The translations under genes and the position numbers were made by a program. A DNA stretch of 42,337 bases from JACRLW01 sp050181465 (lineage in GTDB: Bacteria > Planctomycetota > UBA1135 > UBA2386): positions 1 through 42,337 of the forward strand of contig JBFXDD010000036.1 in the NCBI GenBank assembly GCA_050181465.1. The letters are read 5' to 3'. The notes beneath the pieces are model-generated. The model made no database searches. It saw only the letters and a program-made list of their open reading frames with translations, and was not told the DNA's origin. Positions 7,833 to 15,228 of this stretch are shown piece after piece. Positions within the stretch are counted from its first letter, which is position 1. Every line of letters begins with the position of its first letter.

Positions 7833-9179
7833 TCAGCGACTCACCTTGCTCTCGGAAACGCGGTGAATCACGTCACCGACCACGAGAGCCTCGACCACGT
7901 CGAAGCCTTTCACCACGCGGCCGATGGCGGTAGCGCGGCCATCGAGCTCGGGAGCACCTTGCAGTGTGAGGAGGAACTGACCGGCGCCGAGGTCCAGATC
8001 GTTGGAAACTTCCACACCCAGCGTTCCTCGTGCGAACGGCAGAGTGCCTGGTTCGCTGCGTAGCAGTGGCCAACGGCGCGAGCCGCCGTCGTCGTCCACC
8101 ACGGTGGCCGGTGCTACCAGCACGAGGGCTGCCGCCGGGGTCTCGTCAACGATCGTGGTTCCGTCGAGGTGTCCGCGATGCGCGGCTTGCCAGAGCAGCC
8201 AACAGTGCACGGGGGCGACGGCTGGCGCGAGCGCGAGATCGAAACTGCCGCGCGCCGTGGTGAAGGTCAGCACCGGGCGGCTGCCCAGGAACTCGAACGG
8301 AACGTCGCGACCAGGCACTGCGAAGGTGGTTGGTGCGGCGGTTGGAGGCGCGGTCGTCGCCGCGGCCCGATCGCGACGAGAATCGAGGATCCGGCGAACG
8401 ACCGGGTCCGGGTCGTCGCGGAGCCGCGCGAGTCGATCGGCATCTAGATGGCCGTTCACCCTCAACCAGGTGATCGCCGCCCGGCGGCGCTCGCGCTCGG
8501 CGGCGTTCGTCGGTGTGGACGCGGCGCTGAAGTCGGCTACCGGCGCCGCCCAGCGAACCGGCAATGCGAGTCGGGCGCGGAGGATGGCGGTCGCTTGGCC
8601 TTGCGTCGTCGCGGTTCCGGCCAGTTCCACGAGTTGCGCTGCGAGTGCCTCGCAGCGCGCTTCGGAGAGGGAGCTCAGTGGATCGCCCAACACGCGAGCC
8701 ATCGCAAGAGCTGCGGCTTCGCGGACTCGAGGTTCGGGGTCGGATGAGGCGACCCACAGGAGCACGTCGAGAGACGCCGGATCCCCGCGTTGTCCGATTG
8801 CCGTCGCCGCCAGCAGTCGCGAGCTCGCGTCGCTTCCTCGCAATGCGGCGACGAGTGCGGGGGACTCCTTCGTGCCCGGGATTCGACCCAGACCGAAGAT
8901 CGCTTCGCGCGCGATCTTCGGATCGGGATCAGTGGCGGCGCGCGCGAGAACGGCTTCGCTCGCTGGGTCCGCAAGCCGCGCGAGAGCGTGGCAAGCGGCC
9001 TGCCGAACGACATCGTTCGACGATTCGGACTGCACGATCAGGAACTCGATGCCGTCACGGCGGACTTCGCATTCGGCGATCCGGTCGAGCAGCTCGCGGT
9101 CGACGCCGATCGAGCAACCGGCGATCGAGCAAGCGAGCATCAGGACGAGCAGTCGAACGAAACCGACGAGCACAGTCAT
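7833..9179 (-). CDS. HEAT-repeat lipoprotein with cyclophilin-like C-terminal domain
   Basis: 448 residues from the ATG at 9179, which overlaps the stop of the upstream gene (ATGA). A longer frame is open upstream but runs into that gene; the chosen start gives a lipoprotein signal (LMLACSIAGC). Residues ~25-170 are HEAT-like helical repeats (SNDVVRQAACHALARLADP, DPKIAREAIFGLGRI, DPEPRVREAAALAMARVLG). The C-terminal ~150 residues resemble a peptidyl-prolyl isomerase of the cyclophilin fold (VLTFTTARGSFDLALAP..., LPFARGTLGVEV, GAGQFLLTLQGAPELDGRAT, IGRVVKGFDVVEAL). Catalytic cyclophilin residues (the F-x-R of FHRV) are not visible, so isomerase activity is doubtful and a binding role is possible. 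Confidence 0.78.
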   Translation of the reverse strand: MTVLVGFVRLLVLMLACSIAGCSIGVDRELLDRIAECEVRRDGIEFLIVQSESSNDVVRQAACHALARLADPASEAVLARAATDPDPKIAREAIFGLGRIPGTKESPALVAALRGSDASSRLLAATAIGQRGDPASLDVLLWVASSDPEPRVREAAALAMARVLGDPLSSLSEARCEALAAQLVELAGTATTQGQATAILRARLALPVRWAAPVADFSAASTPTNAAERERRRAAITWLRVNGHLDADRLARLRDDPDPVVRRILDSRRDRAAATTAPPTAAPTTFAVPGRDVPFEFLGSRPVLTFTTARGSFDLALAPAVAPVHCWLLWQAAHRGHLDGTTIVDETPAAALVLVAPATVVDDDGGSRRWPLLRSEPGTLPFARGTLGVEVSNDLDLGAGQFLLTLQGAPELDGRATAIGRVVKGFDVVEALVVGDVIHRVSESKVSR

Positions 9180-11773
9180 CACTTGCCGTTCGGATCTGGA
9201 GCGAGAACGAGCGGCGCTTCGAGCGTCGTGGACTCGGTCGTCAGTCGGACGACATAGTCGCCGACCCCGACCCGCGGTCCTGGCTTGCCGTTGCCGTCGT
9301 CGGAGCGGAGATCCCAAGCGACACGATGAAATCCAGGACTGCCCGGCACGTCGAGCGTCCGGATCGTCGCACCCTTTTTCTCCTGGACCTGAACGCGAAG
9401 TCCGGTGACCCCCTGGCCCCCGACCCAGTAGTGGATCGGCGCGTGCGGTGGTGGATTCGGCACCGTCCAAGAATCGTGGCCGTACGCGAGTCGATGCGGA
9501 AGCTCGGCCCAGAGCGTGACGATCGCCGGTGGGACGAGATGAAGCGACTTCCCGCGCGACTTCGTGCTTACGCCTTCGAATCCGGCGATGTCGAGGGCGA
9601 AGATGCCTCGACCGTGCGTGCCGATGACCAACTCGTGCGACCTGGGTTCGATGGCGAAGTCACGAACTGCGATGGTCGGCAGATTGCCGCGCAACGATTC
9701 GAAGTGGTCGCCGCGGTCGAAGGACACCCAAACGCCGAACTCGGTGCCTGCGAACAGGAGATCGGGATTCTCCAATCCCTGCTGCAGCGCCAACACGGGA
9801 CCACGCTCGATGCCGTCGCCGATCCGGTCGAAGGTTCGGCCGGAGTTGTCGGTGCGGAAGAGGTGAACTCGATCATCGTCCGAGCGATGACCATCGAAGG
9901 CAACCCAGGCGAGCGCGGCGTTCGCATGCGACGCCTCGATGTCTGCTACGTGCAAGGCTGTCGGTAACGTCCTGTTGCCTTCGCCGACGTCCTTCCACTG
10001 CTTGCCGGCGTTTCGCGTCAGCCACAGCTTGCCGTCGGAAGTCCCACACCAGATGAGTCCCTTCGTCTTCGACGAGAGTGAGAGCGATGTGATCGTGCCG
10101 TCGGCCGTTGCGGTGAGGTCCGCGCTCGCGAAGCTCGCGGTACGGCCACGGTCGGCGGCTCGAATGAGGCGGTTGCCGCCGACCCAGACCACCTCGGGTT
10201 CATGGCGAGCGATCGCGTAGGGAGTGTCCCACGCGAAGCGGAGCGGCTCGTTCTCCGATGTCGACGGTCTTGCGACTCCGCCGGTTGCTCCGCTGCGCAG
10301 GTCTCGCCATTGGATGTTGCCGAACTGAGAACTGAAGAAGTAGAGCTCCGGTTCGGTTGGATGCGGTAGCGCGGTGAAGCCGTCGCCCCATCCGATGTTC
10401 ACGACATCGCCGATGCGGATACCGTCAGCGAACCGTGTGCGACTCGGGGTGATCCACGAGCCGTTGTCCTGGAGTCCACCGACAATGCGATACGGCATGC
10501 TGCGGTCGACAGCGACGCGGTAGTACTGACCGCACACGAGCGATGTGACGAATCGCCAGTGGCTGCCGCGATCGTGCGTGACCGCGAGCCCGCCGTCGTT
10601 GCCGATGAGCAAGTGGTCGGGTCGTGTTGGATCGATCCAGAGCGCGTGGAAGTCGACGTGCAACTTGTGGTCAGTGACTTCGGAGAAGTTCTTGCCGCCA
10701 TCGTTGGATACGTGCAGCTGCGTTCCGAGCACATACACGCGATCGGGATCGTGCGGCGCTACGCGAATCTGCGAGTAGTAATACGGGCGCGGCGTGAGCG
10801 AGTTGACGCGCTGCCAGGTCAAGCCGCCGTCGTCGCTTCGGAACACACCGCCGGTGTCCCGGCCGTCTTGTCCTTGCTTGTCTTGTGCGTTCGCAATCTG
10901 TCCTGTGAGCGGGCCCTCGAACTCCTTCGTGGTTCCGGTCTTGTCGGTGGCGATCACCGCGTAGACCACTTTGGGCTGCGATGCACAGATCGAGAGGCCG
11001 ATGCGGCCCATGTGGGTTCTCGGTAAACCTTCGGTGGAGCGGGTCCACGTCGAACCACCGTCGCTCGACAGCCAGACACCGGCGTTGGGGCCGAATCGAA
11101 GGATCGGGTGATTGGCGTCGAAGGCTCCGCGTCGCCGGGTCCAGGTCGCGGCGATCGCTCGTGTGGGATCCGCAGGGTCGAAGAGCACGTCGATCGCGCC
11201 GGTGTCGGCATCGATCGCAAGCGTGTGCTTCCACGTCTTTCCGCCGTCCGTCGTCTTGAACACGCCGCGCTCCGGGTTCGGTCCCCAGAGTCGACCGAGT
11301 GCGGCGACGAGGACCGTGTTCGGGTCGCTCGGATGGACCGCGATGCGCCCGATCTGGAAAGACTCCGTCAGGCCGCTGTGGGAGAAGGTGTTGCCGCCGT
11401 CGCGCGAGACATACACGCCGTCGCCCCACGACACCGAGTTTCGAGCGTTGGCTTCGCCCGTGCCGACCCAGATCGTTTCGGGTGCCGACGGGGCGACCGC
11501 TACCGCGCCCAGCGAGATCGTGGCCGCGGAGTCGAACACGGGCTCGAAGGTCGTGCCGGCGTCGAGCGTGCGAAACAGGCCGCCGGATGCGGAGGCGATG
11601 AACCAGCGTCGGTCGTCGCGGGGGTCCACCGCGATATCGACGATGCGTCCGCTCATGTTCGCGGGCCCCAATCCCCGCCAGACCGGCGGTTCGGGCATCT
11701 GGGGGCGAGCGGTGCCGGCGATCGAGAGGCAGCACGCCGCGACGGCGCACCGGATTCGTAGAGACGTCGACAA
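9179..11773 (-). CDS. BNR-repeat beta-propeller ('sortilin-like glycosyl hydrolase') secreted protein
   Basis: 864 residues with a signal peptide (AVAACCLSIAGTARPQ). The start is a TTG at 11773; no better ATG is available before the conserved VWRGLGPANMSGRIVDIAVDP. At least eight BNR/Asp-box motifs are visible: SRDGGNTF, TTDGGKTW, SSDGGSTW, SDDGGLTW, SNDGGKNF, THDRGSHW, TRNAGKQW, SFDRGDHF. This is the VPS10/sortilin-like large beta-propeller family often annotated as glycosyl hydrolase without biochemical proof. The C-terminal ~100 residues form a beta-sandwich-like domain that ends early (LEAPLVLAPDPNGK); related proteins are often over 1000 residues, so this is a short version. Its stop overlaps the start of the HEAT-repeat lipoprotein, which suggests they work together outside the cytoplasm. 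Confidence 0.87.
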   Translation of the reverse strand: MSTSLRIRCAVAACCLSIAGTARPQMPEPPVWRGLGPANMSGRIVDIAVDPRDDRRWFIASASGGLFRTLDAGTTFEPVFDSAATISLGAVAVAPSAPETIWVGTGEANARNSVSWGDGVYVSRDGGNTFSHSGLTESFQIGRIAVHPSDPNTVLVAALGRLWGPNPERGVFKTTDGGKTWKHTLAIDADTGAIDVLFDPADPTRAIAATWTRRRGAFDANHPILRFGPNAGVWLSSDGGSTWTRSTEGLPRTHMGRIGLSICASQPKVVYAVIATDKTGTTKEFEGPLTGQIANAQDKQGQDGRDTGGVFRSDDGGLTWQRVNSLTPRPYYYSQIRVAPHDPDRVYVLGTQLHVSNDGGKNFSEVTDHKLHVDFHALWIDPTRPDHLLIGNDGGLAVTHDRGSHWRFVTSLVCGQYYRVAVDRSMPYRIVGGLQDNGSWITPSRTRFADGIRIGDVVNIGWGDGFTALPHPTEPELYFFSSQFGNIQWRDLRSGATGGVARPSTSENEPLRFAWDTPYAIARHEPEVVWVGGNRLIRAADRGRTASFASADLTATADGTITSLSLSSKTKGLIWCGTSDGKLWLTRNAGKQWKDVGEGNRTLPTALHVADIEASHANAALAWVAFDGHRSDDDRVHLFRTDNSGRTFDRIGDGIERGPVLALQQGLENPDLLFAGTEFGVWVSFDRGDHFESLRGNLPTIAVRDFAIEPRSHELVIGTHGRGIFALDIAGFEGVSTKSRGKSLHLVPPAIVTLWAELPHRLAYGHDSWTVPNPPPHAPIHYWVGGQGVTGLRVQVQEKKGATIRTLDVPGSPGFHRVAWDLRSDDGNGKPGPRVGVGDYVVRLTTESTTLEAPLVLAPDPNGK

Positions 11774-11833
11774 GGCCGAGATTCGCAGAGGGTCGGAGTG
11801 TGTTCTATCATGCGGAACCGTTACTGCGGCCTC

Positions 11834-13078
11834 ATGAGCTTTTCCTCGATCCCTGACATCCTCACCGAACTACAGCGTGGCCGACCCATCATCTTGGTCG
11901 ACGATCCCGATCGGGAGAACGAGGGTGATCTCTGTTTTGCGGCGCAGTTCGTAACTCCCGAGCTCGTGAACATGATGGCCCGCGACGCGCGCGGGTTGAT
12001 CTGTCTCGCTCTGGACGCTGCGATCTGTGACCAGCTCGCGCTTGCGCCGCAGACCATCGAGAACGGCACGCGCTATGGAACTGCGTTCACCGTCAGCATC
12101 GAGGCGCGCGAAGGTGTGACCACCGGGATCTCGGCTGCCGATCGCGCGCGCACGATTGCAGTCGCCGTCGCTCCGGATGCCCGGCCGACCGACGTGGTGC
12201 GACCGGGCCACGTGTTTCCGCTTCGCGCGCGAGACGGCGGCGTGCTCGTCCGCAGCGGGCAGACCGAGGGGATCGTCGATCTCTGCCGACTCGCGGGGCT
12301 CCGCCCAGCCGGCGTGATCTGCGAGATCATGAATGACGACGGCTCGATGGCGCGCGTCCCCGAGCTCGAGGTCTTTGCGCAGAAGCACGGTGTGTTGATG
12401 TGTTCGATCGCCGACCTGATCGAGTATCGCCGCCGTCGTGAGCGCATCATCGAGCGAATCGCCCATGCGCGCATGCCGACGAGGTTCGGGTACTTCGACA
12501 GCTTCACCTATGCGAGCAAGGTCGACGGTCGTGTTCACGTCGCGTTGACGGTCGGCATCGAGCGTCCGGCAGAGATCGGTGGTCGGTTCCCGCCGATCGA
12601 ACAGCCCGTGCTCGTGCGCGTTCATTCGCAGTGTCTGACCGGTGACGTGTTCGGGTCCTTGCGTTGCGACTGCGGTGAGCAACTCGAGCGTGCGATGAAG
12701 GCGGTTCAGGCCGAGGGTCGCGGGGTCGTGCTCTACATCAGCCAAGAAGGCCGCGGGATCGGGCTCAGCGCCAAGATGCAGGCCTATGCGCTTCAGGATC
12801 AGGGGATGGACACTGTCGAGGCCAACGTCCACCTCGGCTTCAAAGTTGATCAACGTGAGTTCGGAACCGGTGCGCAGATCCTGCACGATCTCGGCGTGCG
12901 GCAGCTTCGGGTCCTCACGAACAACCCCAAGAAGCTCAGTGGACTCAACGGCTACGGTCTCGAAGTCGTCGAGCAGGTTCCCTTGCTCATCGAGCCGAAT
13001 CCCGACAACCAGCGTTATCTCGAGACCAAGCGCGACAAGCTCGGTCATCTCCTGGGTGATCGAAAGAAGGCTCAGTAG
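11834..13078 (+). CDS. ribBA: RibBA, DHBP synthase / GTP cyclohydrolase II
   Basis: 414 residues from MSFSSIPDILTELQRG; two in-frame starts further upstream (11798, 11810) add residues without homology. Residues ~1-205 are the RibB half, making 3,4-dihydroxy-2-butanone 4-phosphate from ribulose 5-phosphate, with the metal/substrate loop DDPDRENEGDL and RPGHVFPLRAR. Residues ~208-405 are the RibA half, with the zinc site CLTGDVFGSLRCDCG, GRGVVLYISQEGRGIGL and LTNNPKKLSGL. Both halves look catalytically intact, so one protein makes both precursors of riboflavin. The 60-base gap to the divergent upstream gene is too short for an FMN riboswitch. Its 3' end overlaps the convergent GHL10 gene by 7 bases. 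Confidence 0.96.
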   Translation: MSFSSIPDILTELQRGRPIILVDDPDRENEGDLCFAAQFVTPELVNMMARDARGLICLALDAAICDQLALAPQTIENGTRYGTAFTVSIEAREGVTTGISAADRARTIAVAVAPDARPTDVVRPGHVFPLRARDGGVLVRSGQTEGIVDLCRLAGLRPAGVICEIMNDDGSMARVPELEVFAQKHGVLMCSIADLIEYRRRRERIIERIAHARMPTRFGYFDSFTYASKVDGRVHVALTVGIERPAEIGGRFPPIEQPVLVRVHSQCLTGDVFGSLRCDCGEQLERAMKAVQAEGRGVVLYISQEGRGIGLSAKMQAYALQDQGMDTVEANVHLGFKVDQREFGTGAQILHDLGVRQLRVLTNNPKKLSGLNGYGLEVVEQVPLLIEPNPDNQRYLETKRDKLGHLLGDRKKAQ

Positions 13079-14988
13079 ATCGCGGTCACGGTCGCGGCGG
13101 TGAGTGCTGCTCCGCCGGTCGCCGCGGTGTCGATCGAGAGGCTCTGGAATCGAAGCGGCACTCCGCGCAGCGAGGGGTCGAAGGGGATCTCGATGCGCCA
13201 CTCCCCGATGCCGCGAGTGTCCGCTGCGGTTCCGAGTGCAAGCGCTGGGTCTACCAGGAGTGTGCCGCCGAACAGCGGAACGCTCGCCGGCTGGAAGCCG
13301 ACGATGAGAAACATCGGTGCACTCGGCGCGGCCCTACTGGTCTGAATCGCGATCTCGGCTCCGATCGCCGTGGCGCCCGACATCGAGATGCGCGGCACTC
13401 CGAGGCTGCCCGCGCTGCCTTGCCCGATCGTGGTCATTGCACTGGTGCTGCGGCGCGACGGCAGGAGTGCAATCGCATCGGCCGCGACGGCCCCGTCGCT
13501 CTGACCGTGCACCCGAACCACGCACTCCCCGATCGTCGGATCGAGCCAGACAGTCGCCAGTTCGGCGAATCCGACAGAGCCCGCGCTCCGCTGATCGACG
13601 CGAACTTCCATGACTCCGCCCGCGTGTTCGATCTCGTGCGCAACAGCGGTTGAGTGCGTTGACGCGGTGACTTGGCTCACGATCACGCGATATGAGCCCG
13701 GGGCGGCGGGCAACGCGCGGAACTCCACGAATCGACCTGGCGCAGTGCCGGCCGCGTTGCGAAGGAACGTGCCCCCGCTCGCGGTGCTGGCCAAGTTGGA
13801 ACTCCAGGTGCCGCCGAGGTTACTGGCCGCGGTTTCCTCCACGACCGATGGAATCTGCCGCCAGCCGAGCGGGCGTCCTGGGACCATCCGCGGTTGGGCG
13901 AAGGGACCGCCGGTCAGCGCCGCGAGATCGTCGTAGAGGCCTTCGGCATACCAAAGAACGGTTCCGGCCAGGTTCCGACTCTGGTTCGCCCCGACCATTT
14001 GTACGACGTCCGCGGTCGGGGTTCCGCTGACAGCGCGGACGCCGGGTGCGATGAATCGCCGTTGGGCGGCAGTCAGCAGCGCGAGTTGTTGGTCGAGCGT
14101 CGTGGAGTAGCTGCCGAAGGTGGTGCGGTAGACCTGTGGGTAGACGAGGTCGACGGAGCCGTCGGTGAGCCAGCCCGGCCAATCCTGGAGATAGGTGTCG
14201 TAGGCGAGCGGCATGATGATCGGCGCGTTGCTCACGCGCACCGTGCCGCGGCGAGCCTTGACCGCGCGGTGAACATCGAGATGGAATCGTCTGAGGCCAT
14301 CCGCGCGCCAGCGTTTCCAGGTCGACTGATTCACGTTGCTCGGCGGATTCTGTCCGGTGCTGCTGCGGTACGCGGCGAGCGTCGTGGGGTCGTAGCCGAA
14401 CGCGGTCGAGGGATAGCGCACACGATCGAATTGGATGCCGTCGACGTCGTAGCGATCGACCACCTCGGTCGCCAAGTCGATCAGGAGCGCACGCACCTCG
14501 GGGTGTTCTGCCGCGCCCCAGGAGAAGAAGCCGCCATTGCCGTCGCTGACCGACGAGTTGCCGTTCTGGTCGACCGCGAGCCAGCTCGGATTGGCTTCGA
14601 GAACCGGGCCGCGACCGCTACTGCCTGCGAACCAGCCGCTCCATCCGAGCATGAAGCCGTACTCGAACCACGCCTCGACCTCCATGCCGCGGCGATGCGC
14701 CTCGATCAGCACTTCGCGCAGAGGATCGCGGCCGACGTAGGACGGGTCCTGGCGGACGCCGGCGGCTGCCTGGAGAACCTCACTCGGGTGGATCGTGAAG
14801 CCGCGACTCCAGACGTTGACGCAGACGCAGTTGAGGTTCGCGGCGGCCAGTTGATCGAGGGTGCTGACGATCTTGGCGCGTGAGGTCAGGCCGTCGCGGG
14901 CGATCCAGGTGGCGCGAAGCTCGGGGGACTGGGTTTGGGCTGTGGAGAGGGGGAGGAGGAGCAGGGACAGCCGGGCAAGTACACGCAC
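13072..14988 (-). CDS. Secreted GHL10-family glycosidase-like protein with golvesin-type domain
   Basis: 638 residues from a GTG at 14988, chosen because it directly precedes a signal peptide (VLARLSLLLLPLSTAQT). The frame stays open to an ATG at 15189, but those extra 67 codons are encoded by the palindromic repeat at 14998-15190 and look like random Arg/Pro-rich sequence. Residues ~25-380 are a family-10-like hydrolase (GHL10, PF02638 type): ELRATWIARDGLTS, NLNCVCVNVWSRG, GMEVEAWFEYGFM, VDGIQFDRVRYPS. A golvesin-C-terminal-like module follows (GTWSSNLASTASGGTFLRN, GQSDGAVAADAIALLP). The last ~125 residues are the secreted-protein module shared with other genes here (LFGGTLLVDPALALG). The substrate is unknown. 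If the repeat inserted into the 5' region, expression may be altered. Confidence 0.82.
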   Translation of the reverse strand: MRVLARLSLLLLPLSTAQTQSPELRATWIARDGLTSRAKIVSTLDQLAAANLNCVCVNVWSRGFTIHPSEVLQAAAGVRQDPSYVGRDPLREVLIEAHRRGMEVEAWFEYGFMLGWSGWFAGSSGRGPVLEANPSWLAVDQNGNSSVSDGNGGFFSWGAAEHPEVRALLIDLATEVVDRYDVDGIQFDRVRYPSTAFGYDPTTLAAYRSSTGQNPPSNVNQSTWKRWRADGLRRFHLDVHRAVKARRGTVRVSNAPIIMPLAYDTYLQDWPGWLTDGSVDLVYPQVYRTTFGSYSTTLDQQLALLTAAQRRFIAPGVRAVSGTPTADVVQMVGANQSRNLAGTVLWYAEGLYDDLAALTGGPFAQPRMVPGRPLGWRQIPSVVEETAASNLGGTWSSNLASTASGGTFLRNAAGTAPGRFVEFRALPAAPGSYRVIVSQVTASTHSTAVAHEIEHAGGVMEVRVDQRSAGSVGFAELATVWLDPTIGECVVRVHGQSDGAVAADAIALLPSRRSTSAMTTIGQGSAGSLGVPRISMSGATAIGAEIAIQTSRAAPSAPMFLIVGFQPASVPLFGGTLLVDPALALGTAADTRGIGEWRIEIPFDPSLRGVPLRFQSLSIDTAATGGAALTAATVTAIY

Positions 14989-14997
14989 CCCGCGGAG

Positions 14998-15190
14998 GAT
15001 ACTGGTTCGGGGAATGTTGCTGCGGGCGAGGCACGGCTCGGCTCGGCGGGCCGGCGGCGGGCGGCGAGCGGTCCACGCGGCTCGGAACGAGATCGACGGA
15101 CTCACCGGAATCGGCCCTCCCACGGGCCGGACCGGCCGCCGGGCCGGCCTGGCGCCTCGATCCGCCAGCAACATTCCCCGGACCAGCATC
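14998..15190. repeat. 193-bp TIR-bounded palindromic element
   Basis: The ends are 25-bp inverted repeats: 14998-15022 (GATACTGGTTCGGGGAATGT plus TGCTG) against the reverse complement of 15166-15190, 23 of 25 matching. The interior is extremely GC-rich and partly self-complementary (GGGCCGGCGGCGGGCGG on the left, CCGGCCGCCGGGCCGGCC on the right), so the whole unit can fold into one long imperfect hairpin. It is unrelated in sequence to the 4395-4575 element. It lies between the 5' end of the GHL10 gene and the control region of the sulfur operon. It has no transposase, so it is a MITE-like or structured repeat; no other copy was seen in the window. Confidence 0.78.
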
Positions 15191-15208
15191 CCTTGATCGA
15201 CTAACTAC

Positions 15209-15224
15209 TCAACCATATAGTTGA
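15209..15224. promoter_or_regulatory. Candidate operator of the persulfide operon
   Basis: TCAAC-CATATA-GTTGA is a perfect 5-bp inverted repeat with a symmetric-looking AT-rich centre, in a sudden AT-rich island of about 40 bases inside very GC-rich DNA. It ends 4 bases before the ATG at 15229, leaving no room for a Shine-Dalgarno site, so the first gene may be leaderless or the site may overlap the promoter. An ArsR-family repressor is encoded as the last gene of the same operon, and such proteins bind AT-rich palindromes at the promoters of their own operons. Binding is inferred. Confidence 0.5.
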
Positions 15225-15228
15225 ATAA

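Noticed and set aside
8002..9967. Two long forward open frames (467-468 codons)
   Set aside because: Antisense to the HEAT-repeat lipoprotein and the BNR protein; Arg/Ser-rich with no recognisable domain.
11774..11833. FMN riboswitch upstream of ribBA
   Set aside because: The gap is only 60 bases and shows none of the RFN-element structure.
14989..15189. 67-codon N-terminal extension of the GHL10 protein
   Set aside because: Encoded entirely by the TIR-bounded palindrome, and it would bury the signal peptide.
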